From positions 1-6,169 of the forward strand of contig JAICKT010000267.1 in the NCBI GenBank assembly GCA_025927795.1: a DNA stretch of 6,169 bases. Reading direction: 5' to 3'. Position 1 is the first letter of the stretch; each line of letters opens with the position of its first letter. Both the position numbers and the translations under genes were made by a program. The DNA comes from Parafilimonas sp. Its GTDB lineage: Bacteria; Bacteroidota; Bacteroidia; Chitinophagales; Chitinophagaceae. The notes below the pieces were generated by a model. The model saw nothing but the letters and a program-made list of their open reading frames with translations, was not told the origin of the DNA and made no database searches. Positions 1 to 6,169 of the stretch are shown piece by piece.

Positions 1-1
1 A

Positions 2-340
2 AAGTACAGGAAGCCCGCAATTGAATTGGATAAATCTGCGCTGGAAAAATTAATGAAATATCCTTTCCCCGGCAATGTACGCGAATTACAATACACCATG
101 GAACGTGCTATTATAATGAGTGATAACGATGTGCTTTCAGAAAAAGATTTATTGTTCTCGCCTATTGAATCAACTGCCGGTAATGCAAGTGAGCAGGATG
201 ATTTTAAACTAAGCACTATCGAAAAAAATACTATTCTTCGTGTAATTGAAAAACACAATGGCAATATAAGTAAAGCAGCAAAGGAATTAGGTTTAACAAG
301 AACAGCGCTATACAGAAGACTTAGCAAATATGATATATAA
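2..340 (+). CDS. Sigma-54-dependent response regulator (NtrC type), 3' part only
   Basis: This is the C-terminal end of a transcription activator that works with sigma-54 RNA polymerase. The reading frame is open to the left edge, so the gene starts outside the window; the TTG at 26 is an internal leucine codon, not a start. The visible 112 or so codons hold the end of the AAA+ domain, with the sensor-II motif GNVREL at 71-88 in the context PFPGNVRELQYTMERAII. A short linker follows, then a Fis-type helix-turn-helix (about 209-337, NGNISKAAKELGLTRTALYR). The Walker motifs, the GAFTGA loop and any N-terminal receiver domain are outside the window. That it is a response regulator rather than a receiver-less activator is inferred from the histidine kinase that follows and overlaps it by 11 bp. 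The class call is secure; the target genes are unknown. Confidence 0.93.
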   Translation, partial: KYRKPAIELDKSALEKLMKYPFPGNVRELQYTMERAIIMSDNDVLSEKDLLFSPIESTAGNASEQDDFKLSTIEKNTILRVIEKHNGNISKAAKELGLTRTALYRRLSKYDI

Positions 341-1673
341 ACAACCGGGCAGCAGGCTTGTAATACGTATTGTGCTGCTTGCTTTAGAAATATTTTTTAC
401 AAGCTATCTTTTCTTCGATGGACAAATTTTATTTGGCGTTCTGGTATTGCTGATTGCAATCTATCAATCATATAACTTATATGAGTTTCTTAAAAAAGCG
501 CAGGCAGAAGTAGCACAGTTTGTCGAAAGCATTCATTACAGGGATTTCTCAAGATATTTCGATGTTAAGCATGCGCCTGCTGAATTACAAACGTTGCGCC
601 AGGGATTTAATGAAATCAATACTACATTCAAAGTAATTAGTCTTGAAAAAGAAACGCAATATCAGTATTTACAAAAAATATTAGAGTTAGTAGATACAGG
701 AATTCTTTCTTATGAAATTGAAACAGGCACAATTGTATGGATGAATGAATCGTTGAAGCGCTTACTTAAAATTCCTTTTTTAAAAACCATTCAATCGCTT
801 GATAAAAGAGACCCTGCACTTTGTGAAGTTATCACTAATTTAAGACCGGGAGAAAGCTTAGTAAATGATATTCATATTGAAAGAAACACATTGAAAATCC
901 TTATGGCTGCAACAGCTTTTCAAACAGAAGGAAAAAAATTTAAGCTGATTGCATTTCAAAATGTAAACGAAGCTTTAGACGAAACAGAAAGCAAAGCCTG
1001 GCAGAAATTATTACGCGTGATGACGCATGAAATCATGAATTCTGTTGCGCCTATCTCATCTTTAGCTGATACTTTAAAAAATCGTCTGCAGCATTCTAAT
1101 GAATTAGTAGATGATGAATCAGGCACGCTGGAAGATCTGTCTTTAGGCATGGAAACTATTAAACGTAGAAGTGAAGGCTTATTAAAGTTTGCACAAACGT
1201 ATCGCAATCTTAATATGATAACAGCGCCTAATCTTCAAAAATTTTATGTAAAAGATCTTTTTAAAACACAACAACGTTTAATGCTTCCAACACTCGAACA
1301 AAAAAACATTGATCTTGAAATAATATTAAAAGAACCCGATTTACAAATAGAAGCGGATATAAATCTCATTGAACAGGTATTGATAAATTTATTGCTGAAT
1401 GCAATGGAAGCAATAAAAGAAATAGAAAATCCAAAAATAATTTTAACCGCAAGTCAATCAAAAAATAACCGCGCTGCTATTAAAGTAATTGATAATGGTC
1501 CGGGCATAGATGATGAAGTGCTCGACAAAATTTTTATTCCGTTCTTTAGCACAAAGAAAAGCGGAAGCGGGATCGGCCTAAGTTTATGCAAACAAATTTT
1601 GATGCTGCATAAAGGAAACATACAGGTACAAAGTATAAAAAATGAAGGCACTGCTTTTATACTTCAGTTTTAA
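330..1673 (+). CDS. Membrane sensor histidine kinase with PAS-like domain (NtrY-like)
   Basis: A 447-residue sensor kinase expected to phosphorylate the sigma-54 regulator encoded just upstream. Two hydrophobic segments (about 9-29 and 32-50) form a tight hairpin with only a few residues between them. A linker and a PAS-like region (about 111-216) follow. The dimerisation/phosphoacceptor helix has the H-box MTHEIMNSVAP with His233. The ATPase domain shows the N-box LINLLLNAMEA (Asn357), the G1 box DNGPGID (Asp388), the F-box region IPFFSTK and the G2 box GSGIGLSL (412-419). All catalytic motifs are intact. The ATG at 330 lies inside the end of the regulator gene, so translation is probably coupled. 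No receiver or HPt domain is fused. The stimulus cannot be read from the sequence; with so small an external loop it is probably sensed in the membrane or by the cytoplasmic PAS-like region. Confidence 0.93.
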   Translation: MIYKQPGSRLVIRIVLLALEIFFTSYLFFDGQILFGVLVLLIAIYQSYNLYEFLKKAQAEVAQFVESIHYRDFSRYFDVKHAPAELQTLRQGFNEINTTFKVISLEKETQYQYLQKILELVDTGILSYEIETGTIVWMNESLKRLLKIPFLKTIQSLDKRDPALCEVITNLRPGESLVNDIHIERNTLKILMAATAFQTEGKKFKLIAFQNVNEALDETESKAWQKLLRVMTHEIMNSVAPISSLADTLKNRLQHSNELVDDESGTLEDLSLGMETIKRRSEGLLKFAQTYRNLNMITAPNLQKFYVKDLFKTQQRLMLPTLEQKNIDLEIILKEPDLQIEADINLIEQVLINLLLNAMEAIKEIENPKIILTASQSKNNRAAIKVIDNGPGIDDEVLDKIFIPFFSTKKSGSGIGLSLCKQILMLHKGNIQVQSIKNEGTAFILQF

Positions 1674-1773
1674 CTAAGAAATAAAATGTTTGTTGATTGA
1701 GGAGTTGAAATGAAATAAAGTAATTCTCATCAAAAATTATCTTTTCTAACGAGCCAACTTAATTCATCAACTC
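1674..1773. other. Convergent intergenic region with two interleaved inverted repeats
   Basis: About 100 bp lie between the converging stops of the histidine kinase and the cytochrome. No ORF or classic GC-rich terminator with a T-tract is visible. Two imperfect inverted repeats occur. TTGA-t-TGAG (1693-1701) can pair with CTCATCAA (1726-1733). GAGTTGA-aa-TGAA (1702-1714) can pair with TTCATCAACTC (1763-1773). They could act in bidirectional termination, but the stems are AT-rich and the loops are long (24 and 48 nt), so chance is a real alternative. Confidence 0.3.
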
Positions 1774-2295
1774 TTACTGATTATTTGGCTTACTGCTGTC
1801 ACCTTGCTGAGGTGGTGGTGCCATATCATGATGCTCCTGGGAACTGTCTTTATTCATTTTTTCTGCATCATCCGGATGCGGATTACCATGATGACAGGTT
1901 ATACATTTCACTATGTTAATTGTATCAGGTCTGTTTGATTTTTCAAAATTGAAGTATGTAGAATTAATACCTGCCGCCATTTTTATCATATAACGTGCAA
2001 TTCCTTTTTCTTCTTTTTCATCACTAGCAAAATCCATTTTTCCATTACCCATTGTATGGCAAAAATTACAACGAACACCTAATGCTTTGGTAAAATGATG
2101 CATGATTGTATCGAGACTATCTTTTGAAATATCCTTTGGCAAAACCTGCAGGTTTTTAAAGATTCCTGTATCTGACGATGCAACATTTTTTGTTATAATT
2201 GCTGATGTGGTTGGCTTTGTGGCTGCTACACTAATAATTATTCCTGCAATTAAAACCGATACTACACCGAATGTTTTTTTGTTTAGTGATTTCAT
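1774..2295 (-). CDS. Exported c-type cytochrome, photosynthetic reaction-centre cytochrome-like family
   Basis: A 173-residue exported haem protein, probably an electron carrier outside the cytoplasmic membrane. The N-terminus is basic (MKSLNKK) and followed by a hydrophobic stretch (about 9-25), either a signal peptide or an uncleaved anchor. Two haem-attachment motifs are present: CNFCH (76-80) and CITCH (131-135). The segment FKNLQVLPKDISKDSLDTI before the first haem, and RYMIKMAAGIN (101-111) with Met103 and Met106 as possible axial ligands, resemble the reaction-centre cytochrome c subunit family (CytoC_RC). In phototrophs that subunit is longer and carries four haems; short homologues occur in non-phototrophic Bacteroidota. 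After the second haem is a hydrophilic tail rich in His, Asp, Pro and Gln (136-173). The gene is 51 bp downstream of the oxidoreductase and may be cotranscribed with it. The redox partner is unknown. Haem binding is well supported; the family call rests on remembered similarity. Confidence 0.88.
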   Translation of the reverse strand: MKSLNKKTFGVVSVLIAGIIISVAATKPTTSAIITKNVASSDTGIFKNLQVLPKDISKDSLDTIMHHFTKALGVRCNFCHTMGNGKMDFASDEKEEKGIARYMIKMAAGINSTYFNFEKSNRPDTINIVKCITCHHGNPHPDDAEKMNKDSSQEHHDMAPPPQQGDSSKPNNQ

Positions 2296-2346
2296 ATTGA
2301 AATGTTTCGACCGTAAATTATGTAAAAAAATTATACCGTTTAAGAA

Positions 2347-3336
2347 TTAATCTACAGAATATTTAATGCACGCTTTATAACGGATTTTATCCATCGTCTC
2401 CATCAGTAACAAAGTGTCATCATGCGTCATAATATTACTTTCCGTTAATCCTTTCTCCAAACATTCACATACATGCTGCGCTTCATATTGATAACCGAAC
2501 CCTTCCTGGTTGTCACCTGAATAAATTATTTGTTTTGTATCAGGTCTGCCTGTATAATACTCTATTGTTGTAAAAGGTGTGTAATAACGCGCAGTTAAAT
2601 GCATGCGTCCTTTTGTTCCGCAGATGTCTAATGCCGTGGAAGTATCAGAAAGAAAAGTTGAAAACAGTTGCACTATTGCTCCATTACGATAATTAAAAGT
2701 TGCCGCGCATTGTGCGTCAACTCCTGTTGAGGCCGGTGTCATAGTCGCTTCGATAGCATCTGGCTTACCTAAAAAAAATAATGTTGTAAACACATTATAT
2801 ATTCCAATGTCGAGCATTGTGCCGCCGCCAAGTTCAGGATCGTAAATTCTTTGTGGCGCATTTTTTTCAGGTGGGCGAAAACCAAAGTTTAAAAACATGC
2901 TTTTTATTTCTCCAATCATGCCATCATTAATCATCTGCTTTACCTTATTAAACGGCTCAAGAAATTTTGTCCACACAGCTTCCATTAAAAAAACTTTTTT
3001 ATTGCGTGCAGCATCTATCATTTCTTTTGCCTGCTTATAATTTATTGCAAAAGCTTTCTCGCACAAAACAGCTTTATTATTTTCAATACATAACAACGTA
3101 TGTTCATGATGATGGCTGTGCGGCGTGGCAACATAAATTACATCAACCTCTTTATTTTTTACAAGGTCTTCGTAAGAATAATGTTTGTGCTTAAGAGAAA
3201 ATTCCTGCGCAAACTCATCAGCAGATTGTTTGCTGCGTGCACCACAGGCGATTAACTCTGCATTTTGTACAAGCTTTAAATCAGAAGCGAATTTTCGCGC
3301 AATACGTCCGCATCCTAAAATTCCCCAGCGTATCAT
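2347..3336 (-). CDS. Gfo/Idh/MocA family NAD(P)-dependent oxidoreductase
   Basis: A 329-residue cytoplasmic dehydrogenase of normal length for its family, which oxidises or reduces sugars, cyclitols or related diols. The N-terminal Rossmann fold begins at once with GILGCGRIARKF (nucleotide-binding glycines at 8 and 10). The segment YVATPHSHHHEH (68-79) and the family lysine in LCEKAFAINY (Lys94) follow; the usual EKP is EKA here. MEAVWTKFLP-like residues 118-128 and GGGTMLDIGIYN (170-181, with Asp176 and Tyr180) are typical of the branch that includes dimeric dihydrodiol dehydrogenases, in which a Lys and a Tyr at these places act in catalysis. The C-terminal half is the expected beta-sheet substrate/dimer domain. 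Substrate cannot be assigned; neighbours give no pathway clue. The ATG at 3336 puts the Rossmann motif at residue 5, as expected. A possible terminator lies upstream, so it may have its own promoter. Confidence 0.93.
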   Translation of the reverse strand: MIRWGILGCGRIARKFASDLKLVQNAELIACGARSKQSADEFAQEFSLKHKHYSYEDLVKNKEVDVIYVATPHSHHHEHTLLCIENNKAVLCEKAFAINYKQAKEMIDAARNKKVFLMEAVWTKFLEPFNKVKQMINDGMIGEIKSMFLNFGFRPPEKNAPQRIYDPELGGGTMLDIGIYNVFTTLFFLGKPDAIEATMTPASTGVDAQCAATFNYRNGAIVQLFSTFLSDTSTALDICGTKGRMHLTARYYTPFTTIEYYTGRPDTKQIIYSGDNQEGFGYQYEAQHVCECLEKGLTESNIMTHDDTLLLMETMDKIRYKACIKYSVD

Positions 3337-3369
3337 TATAAAATTTTAAATGAATTTAGTTTGAATTAA

Positions 3370-3389
3370 TCTACCTGCAAACAGGCAGA
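3370..3389 (-). terminator. Hairpin just downstream of the LysM gene, possible terminator
   Basis: Read on the - strand, TCTGCCTG-TTTG-CAGGTAGA folds into an 8-bp stem with a 4-nt loop. It begins 5 nt after the LysM stop codon. One pair is G-U on the - strand but would be an A-C mismatch in + strand RNA, so the fold favours the - strand transcript. The following sequence (TTAATTC) is only weakly T-rich. It may therefore be an inefficient terminator or a processing or stability hairpin rather than a full stop between the LysM gene and the oxidoreductase. Confidence 0.42.
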
Positions 3390-3394
3390 GAAAA

Positions 3395-4375
3395 TTAGTA
3401 GTAAACAGTAAGATTAAAAGCATCTGTATTCTCATGCAACGCAGCAGCAGTTGCATTACTTACACGAAAATCAACATTGTTGCTTTCTTTCAGATCGTTC
3501 ATATTCCAAAGCACTTTTGCGTAAACAGATTTGCCGTTATCGGCAATAAGTTTTACAACGGTTCCAGGATTTATATTATCTGCCAGAATATAATATTTAC
3601 CATCACTCCAACCACTTGAAGTTTTAAAAATTTTGCTAATGCCCGAAACATGTTTTTTATGTTTTATTTTTCCGCTGAACTGATCCTGAAAAAAACCTTC
3701 TCCTTGTGGCAATACATTATTAGCTGTAGTATTATTGGCTATATTTTCAGGTTTACTATTTAAAGTTTCATTTGTTGTTTTTATATCAGCATTGTCAACT
3801 TTCGTTTCTTCAATTACATTATTTGCAATTTCAGTTTTTTGTTCAGGTTGTATTATATTATTTGTTTGGATTGGCTGCGTCGTTTCAACTCTTTGCCTTT
3901 TTGTTTCTGTAATAGTTTTATCCGCTGGCTGAGACGAATTACTTGTTCCAACTATTAAGTTAGTTCCAAGCTTTAAGGTGTTATCAGTAAGATTATTCCA
4001 TGCTTTTATTTGCTCTTTTGAAACATTATATTGTTTACTTATACTGTACAAAGTTTCGCCTTTAGCAACTGTATGCCTTAACATATTTTTATTTGCAACA
4101 ACATTTATTGTTTTGTCTGGCAATGGTTGTTGTACTTCAGCTTTAGTTTTTTTGTTTGATGGAATTTTTATTGCCGAACCATATACAAGTTTGGTATCTG
4201 CATGCATATTATTCATACGCATTATATCTCCAACATTTGTATTGTATTGTTTTGCCAGCAATGATAAAGTTTCACCTGCTTTTAAGATATGCCTTACAAA
4301 ACTGCTTTGCGCAGATGCAGCTTTCATTACAAAAAGAAATATAAAAAATATTGCTGCCTGAAGAAATTTTTTCAT
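3395..4375 (-). CDS. Secreted double-LysM protein with RlpA-like C-terminal domain
   Basis: A 326-residue exported protein that probably binds peptidoglycan. The chosen ATG at 4375 gives a clear signal peptide, MKKFLQAAIFFIFLFVMKAASA, with likely cleavage at ASA|Q (after residue 22). A longer open frame to 4471 is rejected because it would overlap the upstream gene by 74 bp and bury this signal. Two LysM repeats follow: residues 29-72 (KAGETLSLLAKQYN...KIP) and 101-143 (AKGETLYSISKQYNVS...LIV). A low-complexity linker rich in Thr, Asn, Gln, Glu and Lys spans about 144-224. The C-terminal domain (225-326), with ADNINPGTVVKL, NGKSVYAKVL and FRVSNATAAAL, resembles the double-psi beta-barrel of RlpA-like proteins. 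Whether it is catalytic is uncertain. It starts 22 bp after the methyltransferase stop, so it is probably cotranscribed with it. Role in wall remodelling or cell division is inference. Confidence 0.88.
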   Translation of the reverse strand: MKKFLQAAIFFIFLFVMKAASAQSSFVRHILKAGETLSLLAKQYNTNVGDIMRMNNMHADTKLVYGSAIKIPSNKKTKAEVQQPLPDKTINVVANKNMLRHTVAKGETLYSISKQYNVSKEQIKAWNNLTDNTLKLGTNLIVGTSNSSQPADKTITETKRQRVETTQPIQTNNIIQPEQKTEIANNVIEETKVDNADIKTTNETLNSKPENIANNTTANNVLPQGEGFFQDQFSGKIKHKKHVSGISKIFKTSSGWSDGKYYILADNINPGTVVKLIADNGKSVYAKVLWNMNDLKESNNVDFRVSNATAAALHENTDAFNLTVYY

Positions 4376-4397
4376 TACAAAAAGTTGTGCGACAAAT

Positions 4398-5780
4398 TTA
4401 ATCTTTAAGTATGCGCCAGTTAATCGGATAATAATTATTAACACGATTGTGCAAAAATTTAAGCCAGCCAAGCGGATAATTTTTATATGTGGATAATGCC
4501 CATCCTTTATATTTATGGTTGTGATCTATTTCACGTTTGCGCAGGTATTGTAAAGATTCTTCTTTGGTAAGTTCCGCTTTTTGAACCGTATCTTTTATAA
4601 TGGTACTTAAAGCCAGTTCATGATGAGGAATTAATTCATGTTGCATTATTTCGCCAAGATTAATTCCCGCTTTACGTATATGCAGATTTTCCTGCAGAAT
4701 TGAAATATCATTTTTCCAATTATTGTTTATGACCCTGATATTTTCTTTATGGTTAAAAATCAGCCAGTCATCTTCATCAATATAATTTAAAACAATTTCT
4801 GCATCATTATTCGAAACCTTATTCAGAAAAAATTTTCTTGATTTATAATTTGATAAACCACCATCATTTTTTTTAAACGCAGCAATAAAAAAACCTTCGC
4901 CTTTTACTTTATCTGGCCAAAAGCGATAACCATAAGCTTTATGTAATTTGGATTGTGTTTCAACAATAGCCCATTCTTCTTTTAACTTCAATCGAATCGT
5001 ATCCACATCAAAATTATTTTTCAGCCAATCCAAAATATCTTCGTCTTCTTCCTTAGAATAAGAACATGTTGAATAAATTAAAATTCCATCTTGTTTTAAA
5101 GCAGTATAAACATCAGCCAAAATCCTTTGCTGGCGCTGATTACAGAGCTGTACATTTTTCATGCTCCACTCATTTATTGCTTCTGCATCTTTACGAAATA
5201 AACCACTTCCGCTGCAAGGCGCATCAACAACAATTAAATCAAAATAATTTTCGAGATATTTAAAATCTGCTGAATCATTGTTTGTAATTACAACATCAGG
5301 GCTGCCCCATTTTGTAAGATTCTCATATAAAATATTTGCTCTTTGCTTTATTGCTTCATTACTAACAATCAAACTATTTTTAAAATAAGAAGTTAGCAAA
5401 CTGCTTTTGCCACCTGGTGCTGCACATAAATCCAATACTCTTTTATGCGTGTTATCACAGGTTTGTTTTAACCCTTCATACAAAAACATGCTGCTTGCTT
5501 CCTGTACATAATATGCCCCCGCGTGCAATAATGGATCGAGTGTAAATTCAGGTCTTTCTTTCAGGTAAAAACCATATTCACACCATGGTACTTGTTCCTC
5601 CAAATCAAATTCAGGATGAGTTATCTTATCAGTTAATGTAAAGCGTTTTAATTTTTTAGCATTAAACCGAATGGAAATAATTTGTTGACCGGAAAAATGT
5701 GCCTGCTTAAAATTTTGCCTGTTAAAGCCTTTGATGTCTTCGAGATCATCCAGTAATTTTTCAGGTAATAATTCTTTCAA
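4398..5780 (-). CDS. rsmF: RsmF-like 16S rRNA cytosine-C5 methyltransferase (NOL1/NOP2/Sun family)
   Basis: A 460-residue SAM-dependent enzyme that makes 5-methylcytosine in rRNA; E. coli RsmF, of similar length (479), modifies C1407 of 16S rRNA. The core contains the SAM-binding motif DLCAAPGGKS (117-126), motif IV DAPCSGSGLFRKD (186-198, Cys189) and motif VI STCSYSKEEDE (237-247, Cys239). In this family the motif VI cysteine attacks the base and the motif IV cysteine helps release it; both are present. RFWPDKVKGEGFFIAAF (286-302) closes the catalytic domain. The C-terminal region ends in a PUA-like segment (about 424-460, YKGWALSTYKNYPLGWLK), which separates RsmF from RsmB. The only reasonable start is TTG at 5780: an in-frame stop lies at 5796-5798, no ATG lies between, and the next Met is residue 98. 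It starts 2 bp after the bioF-like stop, so coupling is likely. Exact target cytosine is inferred. Confidence 0.9.
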   Translation of the reverse strand: MKELLPEKLLDDLEDIKGFNRQNFKQAHFSGQQIISIRFNAKKLKRFTLTDKITHPEFDLEEQVPWCEYGFYLKERPEFTLDPLLHAGAYYVQEASSMFLYEGLKQTCDNTHKRVLDLCAAPGGKSSLLTSYFKNSLIVSNEAIKQRANILYENLTKWGSPDVVITNNDSADFKYLENYFDLIVVDAPCSGSGLFRKDAEAINEWSMKNVQLCNQRQQRILADVYTALKQDGILIYSTCSYSKEEDEDILDWLKNNFDVDTIRLKLKEEWAIVETQSKLHKAYGYRFWPDKVKGEGFFIAAFKKNDGGLSNYKSRKFFLNKVSNNDAEIVLNYIDEDDWLIFNHKENIRVINNNWKNDISILQENLHIRKAGINLGEIMQHELIPHHELALSTIIKDTVQKAELTKEESLQYLRKREIDHNHKYKGWALSTYKNYPLGWLKFLHNRVNNYYPINWRILKD

Positions 5781-5785
5781 TTTTA
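5778..5785 (-). promoter_or_regulatory. TAA-AA-TTG stop/start junction
   Basis: On the - strand the bioF-like stop TAA (5783-5785) is followed by two A residues and then the TTG start of rsmF (5778-5780). No Shine-Dalgarno-like sequence is visible just upstream (CTTATCTTAAAA). The spacing suggests that ribosomes finishing bioF reinitiate on rsmF, which would tie rsmF expression to bioF translation. This is inference from spacing. Confidence 0.5.
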
Positions 5786-6169
5786 AGATAAGTTTTCAAT
5801 AAGTAGTTGAACCTGTTCTTTAGTATTAAACGAATGCAAAACAATGCGCAAACGTTCTTTGCCTACAGGAACTGTTGGATATAAAATCGGGCGTACATCG
5901 AGATTCGCATTTTGCAATTGCAAAGCAATTTGTTTTACCAAATCATTGCCAGGAATTATTACAACCTGTATCGCTGTTTTTGAAACTAATTTTTTAAATT
6001 TTAATGCAGCACGCTGAAAATAATTTATTAACTCCTGCAAGTGATTTCTTTCACTATATAAAATGGGAAAAGTTTCGTAAGATGCATTTATTGCAGCCAC
6101 GGCATGTTCGGGCAAAGCAGTTGTATAAATAAAACTTCGTGCAAAGTTAATAAGGTAATCTTTTAGCTT
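5783..6169 (-). CDS. bioF: 8-amino-7-oxononanoate synthase (BioF-like), 3' part only
   Basis: This is the C-terminal 128 or so residues of a PLP-dependent alpha-oxoamine synthase. The frame is open to the right edge, so the gene starts outside the window; the TTG at 6115 is an internal leucine. The visible part begins KLKDYLINFARSFIYTTALP, which matches the segment after the PLP-binding lysine in BioF-type enzymes (the lysine itself is outside). It ends with the small C-terminal domain RPILYPTVPVGKERLRIVLH followed by SFNT. The RP-x-x-x-PTVP-x-G-x-x-RLR-x-x-L pattern favours BioF over glycine C-acetyltransferase (Kbl) or serine palmitoyltransferase. BioF condenses pimeloyl-ACP or pimeloyl-CoA with alanine in the first committed step of biotin ring assembly. 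Other bio genes are not in view, so a related synthase remains possible. It leads the - strand run and is 2 bp from rsmF. Confidence 0.82.
   Translation of the reverse strand, partial: KLKDYLINFARSFIYTTALPEHAVAAINASYETFPILYSERNHLQELINYFQRAALKFKKLVSKTAIQVVIIPGNDLVKQIALQLQNANLDVRPILYPTVPVGKERLRIVLHSFNTKEQVQLLIENLS

Noticed and set aside
26..28. TTG as start of a small stand-alone Fis-like regulator
   Set aside because: The frame is open upstream to the window edge and encodes KYRKPAIE, which continues the AAA+ domain of NtrC-type proteins, so the gene is cut by the window rather than short.
956..1651. Two - strand ORFs (83 and 65 codons) within the histidine kinase gene
   Set aside because: They lie opposite conserved kinase motifs and show no independent domain or start context.
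2296..2346. Promoter for the cytochrome (TATAAT-like string on the - strand)
   Set aside because: The string sits in very AT-rich DNA, no matching TTTG element lies at the spacing expected for Bacteroidota promoters, and the gap is only 51 bp; cotranscription is equally likely.
2102..2350. 82-codon + strand ORF opposite the cytochrome N-terminus
   Set aside because: It is antisense to the cytochrome, including its signal segment, and runs over the intergenic gap into the oxidoreductase stop. No recognisable protein.
3978..4361. 127-codon + strand ORF rich in hydrophobic residues, opposite the LysM gene
   Set aside because: It is antisense to a well-supported gene; its hydrophobic, Cys/Phe/Leu-rich composition is what the complement of Lys/Asn/Glu/Thr codons produces. 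No domain or start signal supports it.
4376..4471. N-terminal extension of the LysM protein by 32 residues
   Set aside because: It would overlap the rsmF 3' end by 74 bp and place a second hydrophobic stretch before a textbook signal peptide that starts at the ATG at 4375.

Overview
This is an AT-rich, gene-dense chromosomal window that looks like a member of the Bacteroidota, most likely a Chitinophagaceae-type bacterium. That assignment is an inference. It rests on low GC, starts without clear Shine-Dalgarno sequences, and the type of several products: a sigma-54 regulator paired with a histidine kinase carrying an HEIMNS-type H-box, a secreted LysM protein with an RlpA-like C-terminus, and a short cytochrome of the reaction-centre cytochrome family. 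No 16S or other marker gene is present.

Layout: the left 1.7 kb is on the + strand. It holds the 3' end of a sigma-54-dependent (NtrC-type) regulator, then a complete membrane histidine kinase that overlaps it by 11 bp. A roughly 100-bp convergent intergenic region follows. Everything to its right is on the - strand. In transcription order (right to left) this is the 3' part of a BioF-like 8-amino-7-oxononanoate synthase, an RsmF-like rRNA cytosine-C5 methyltransferase starting at a TTG 2 bp after the bioF stop, a secreted double-LysM protein, a Gfo/Idh/MocA oxidoreductase, and a secreted c-type cytochrome with two haem motifs. A strand-asymmetric hairpin lies just after the LysM gene. It may separate bioF-rsmF-lysM from the oxidoreductase and cytochrome.

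How the genes work together: the regulator and kinase almost certainly form one two-component system acting on sigma-54 promoters, but the signal and regulon cannot be read from this window. The - strand genes look like a housekeeping run (biotin synthesis, rRNA modification, envelope protein) rather than one pathway. No tRNA, rRNA, CRISPR array, insertion sequence or phage gene was seen. I found no evidence of a novel defence or mobile system. The points most worth a second look are the reaction-centre-type cytochrome, the TTG start of rsmF, the LysM/RlpA-like protein, and the kinase with almost no periplasmic loop.
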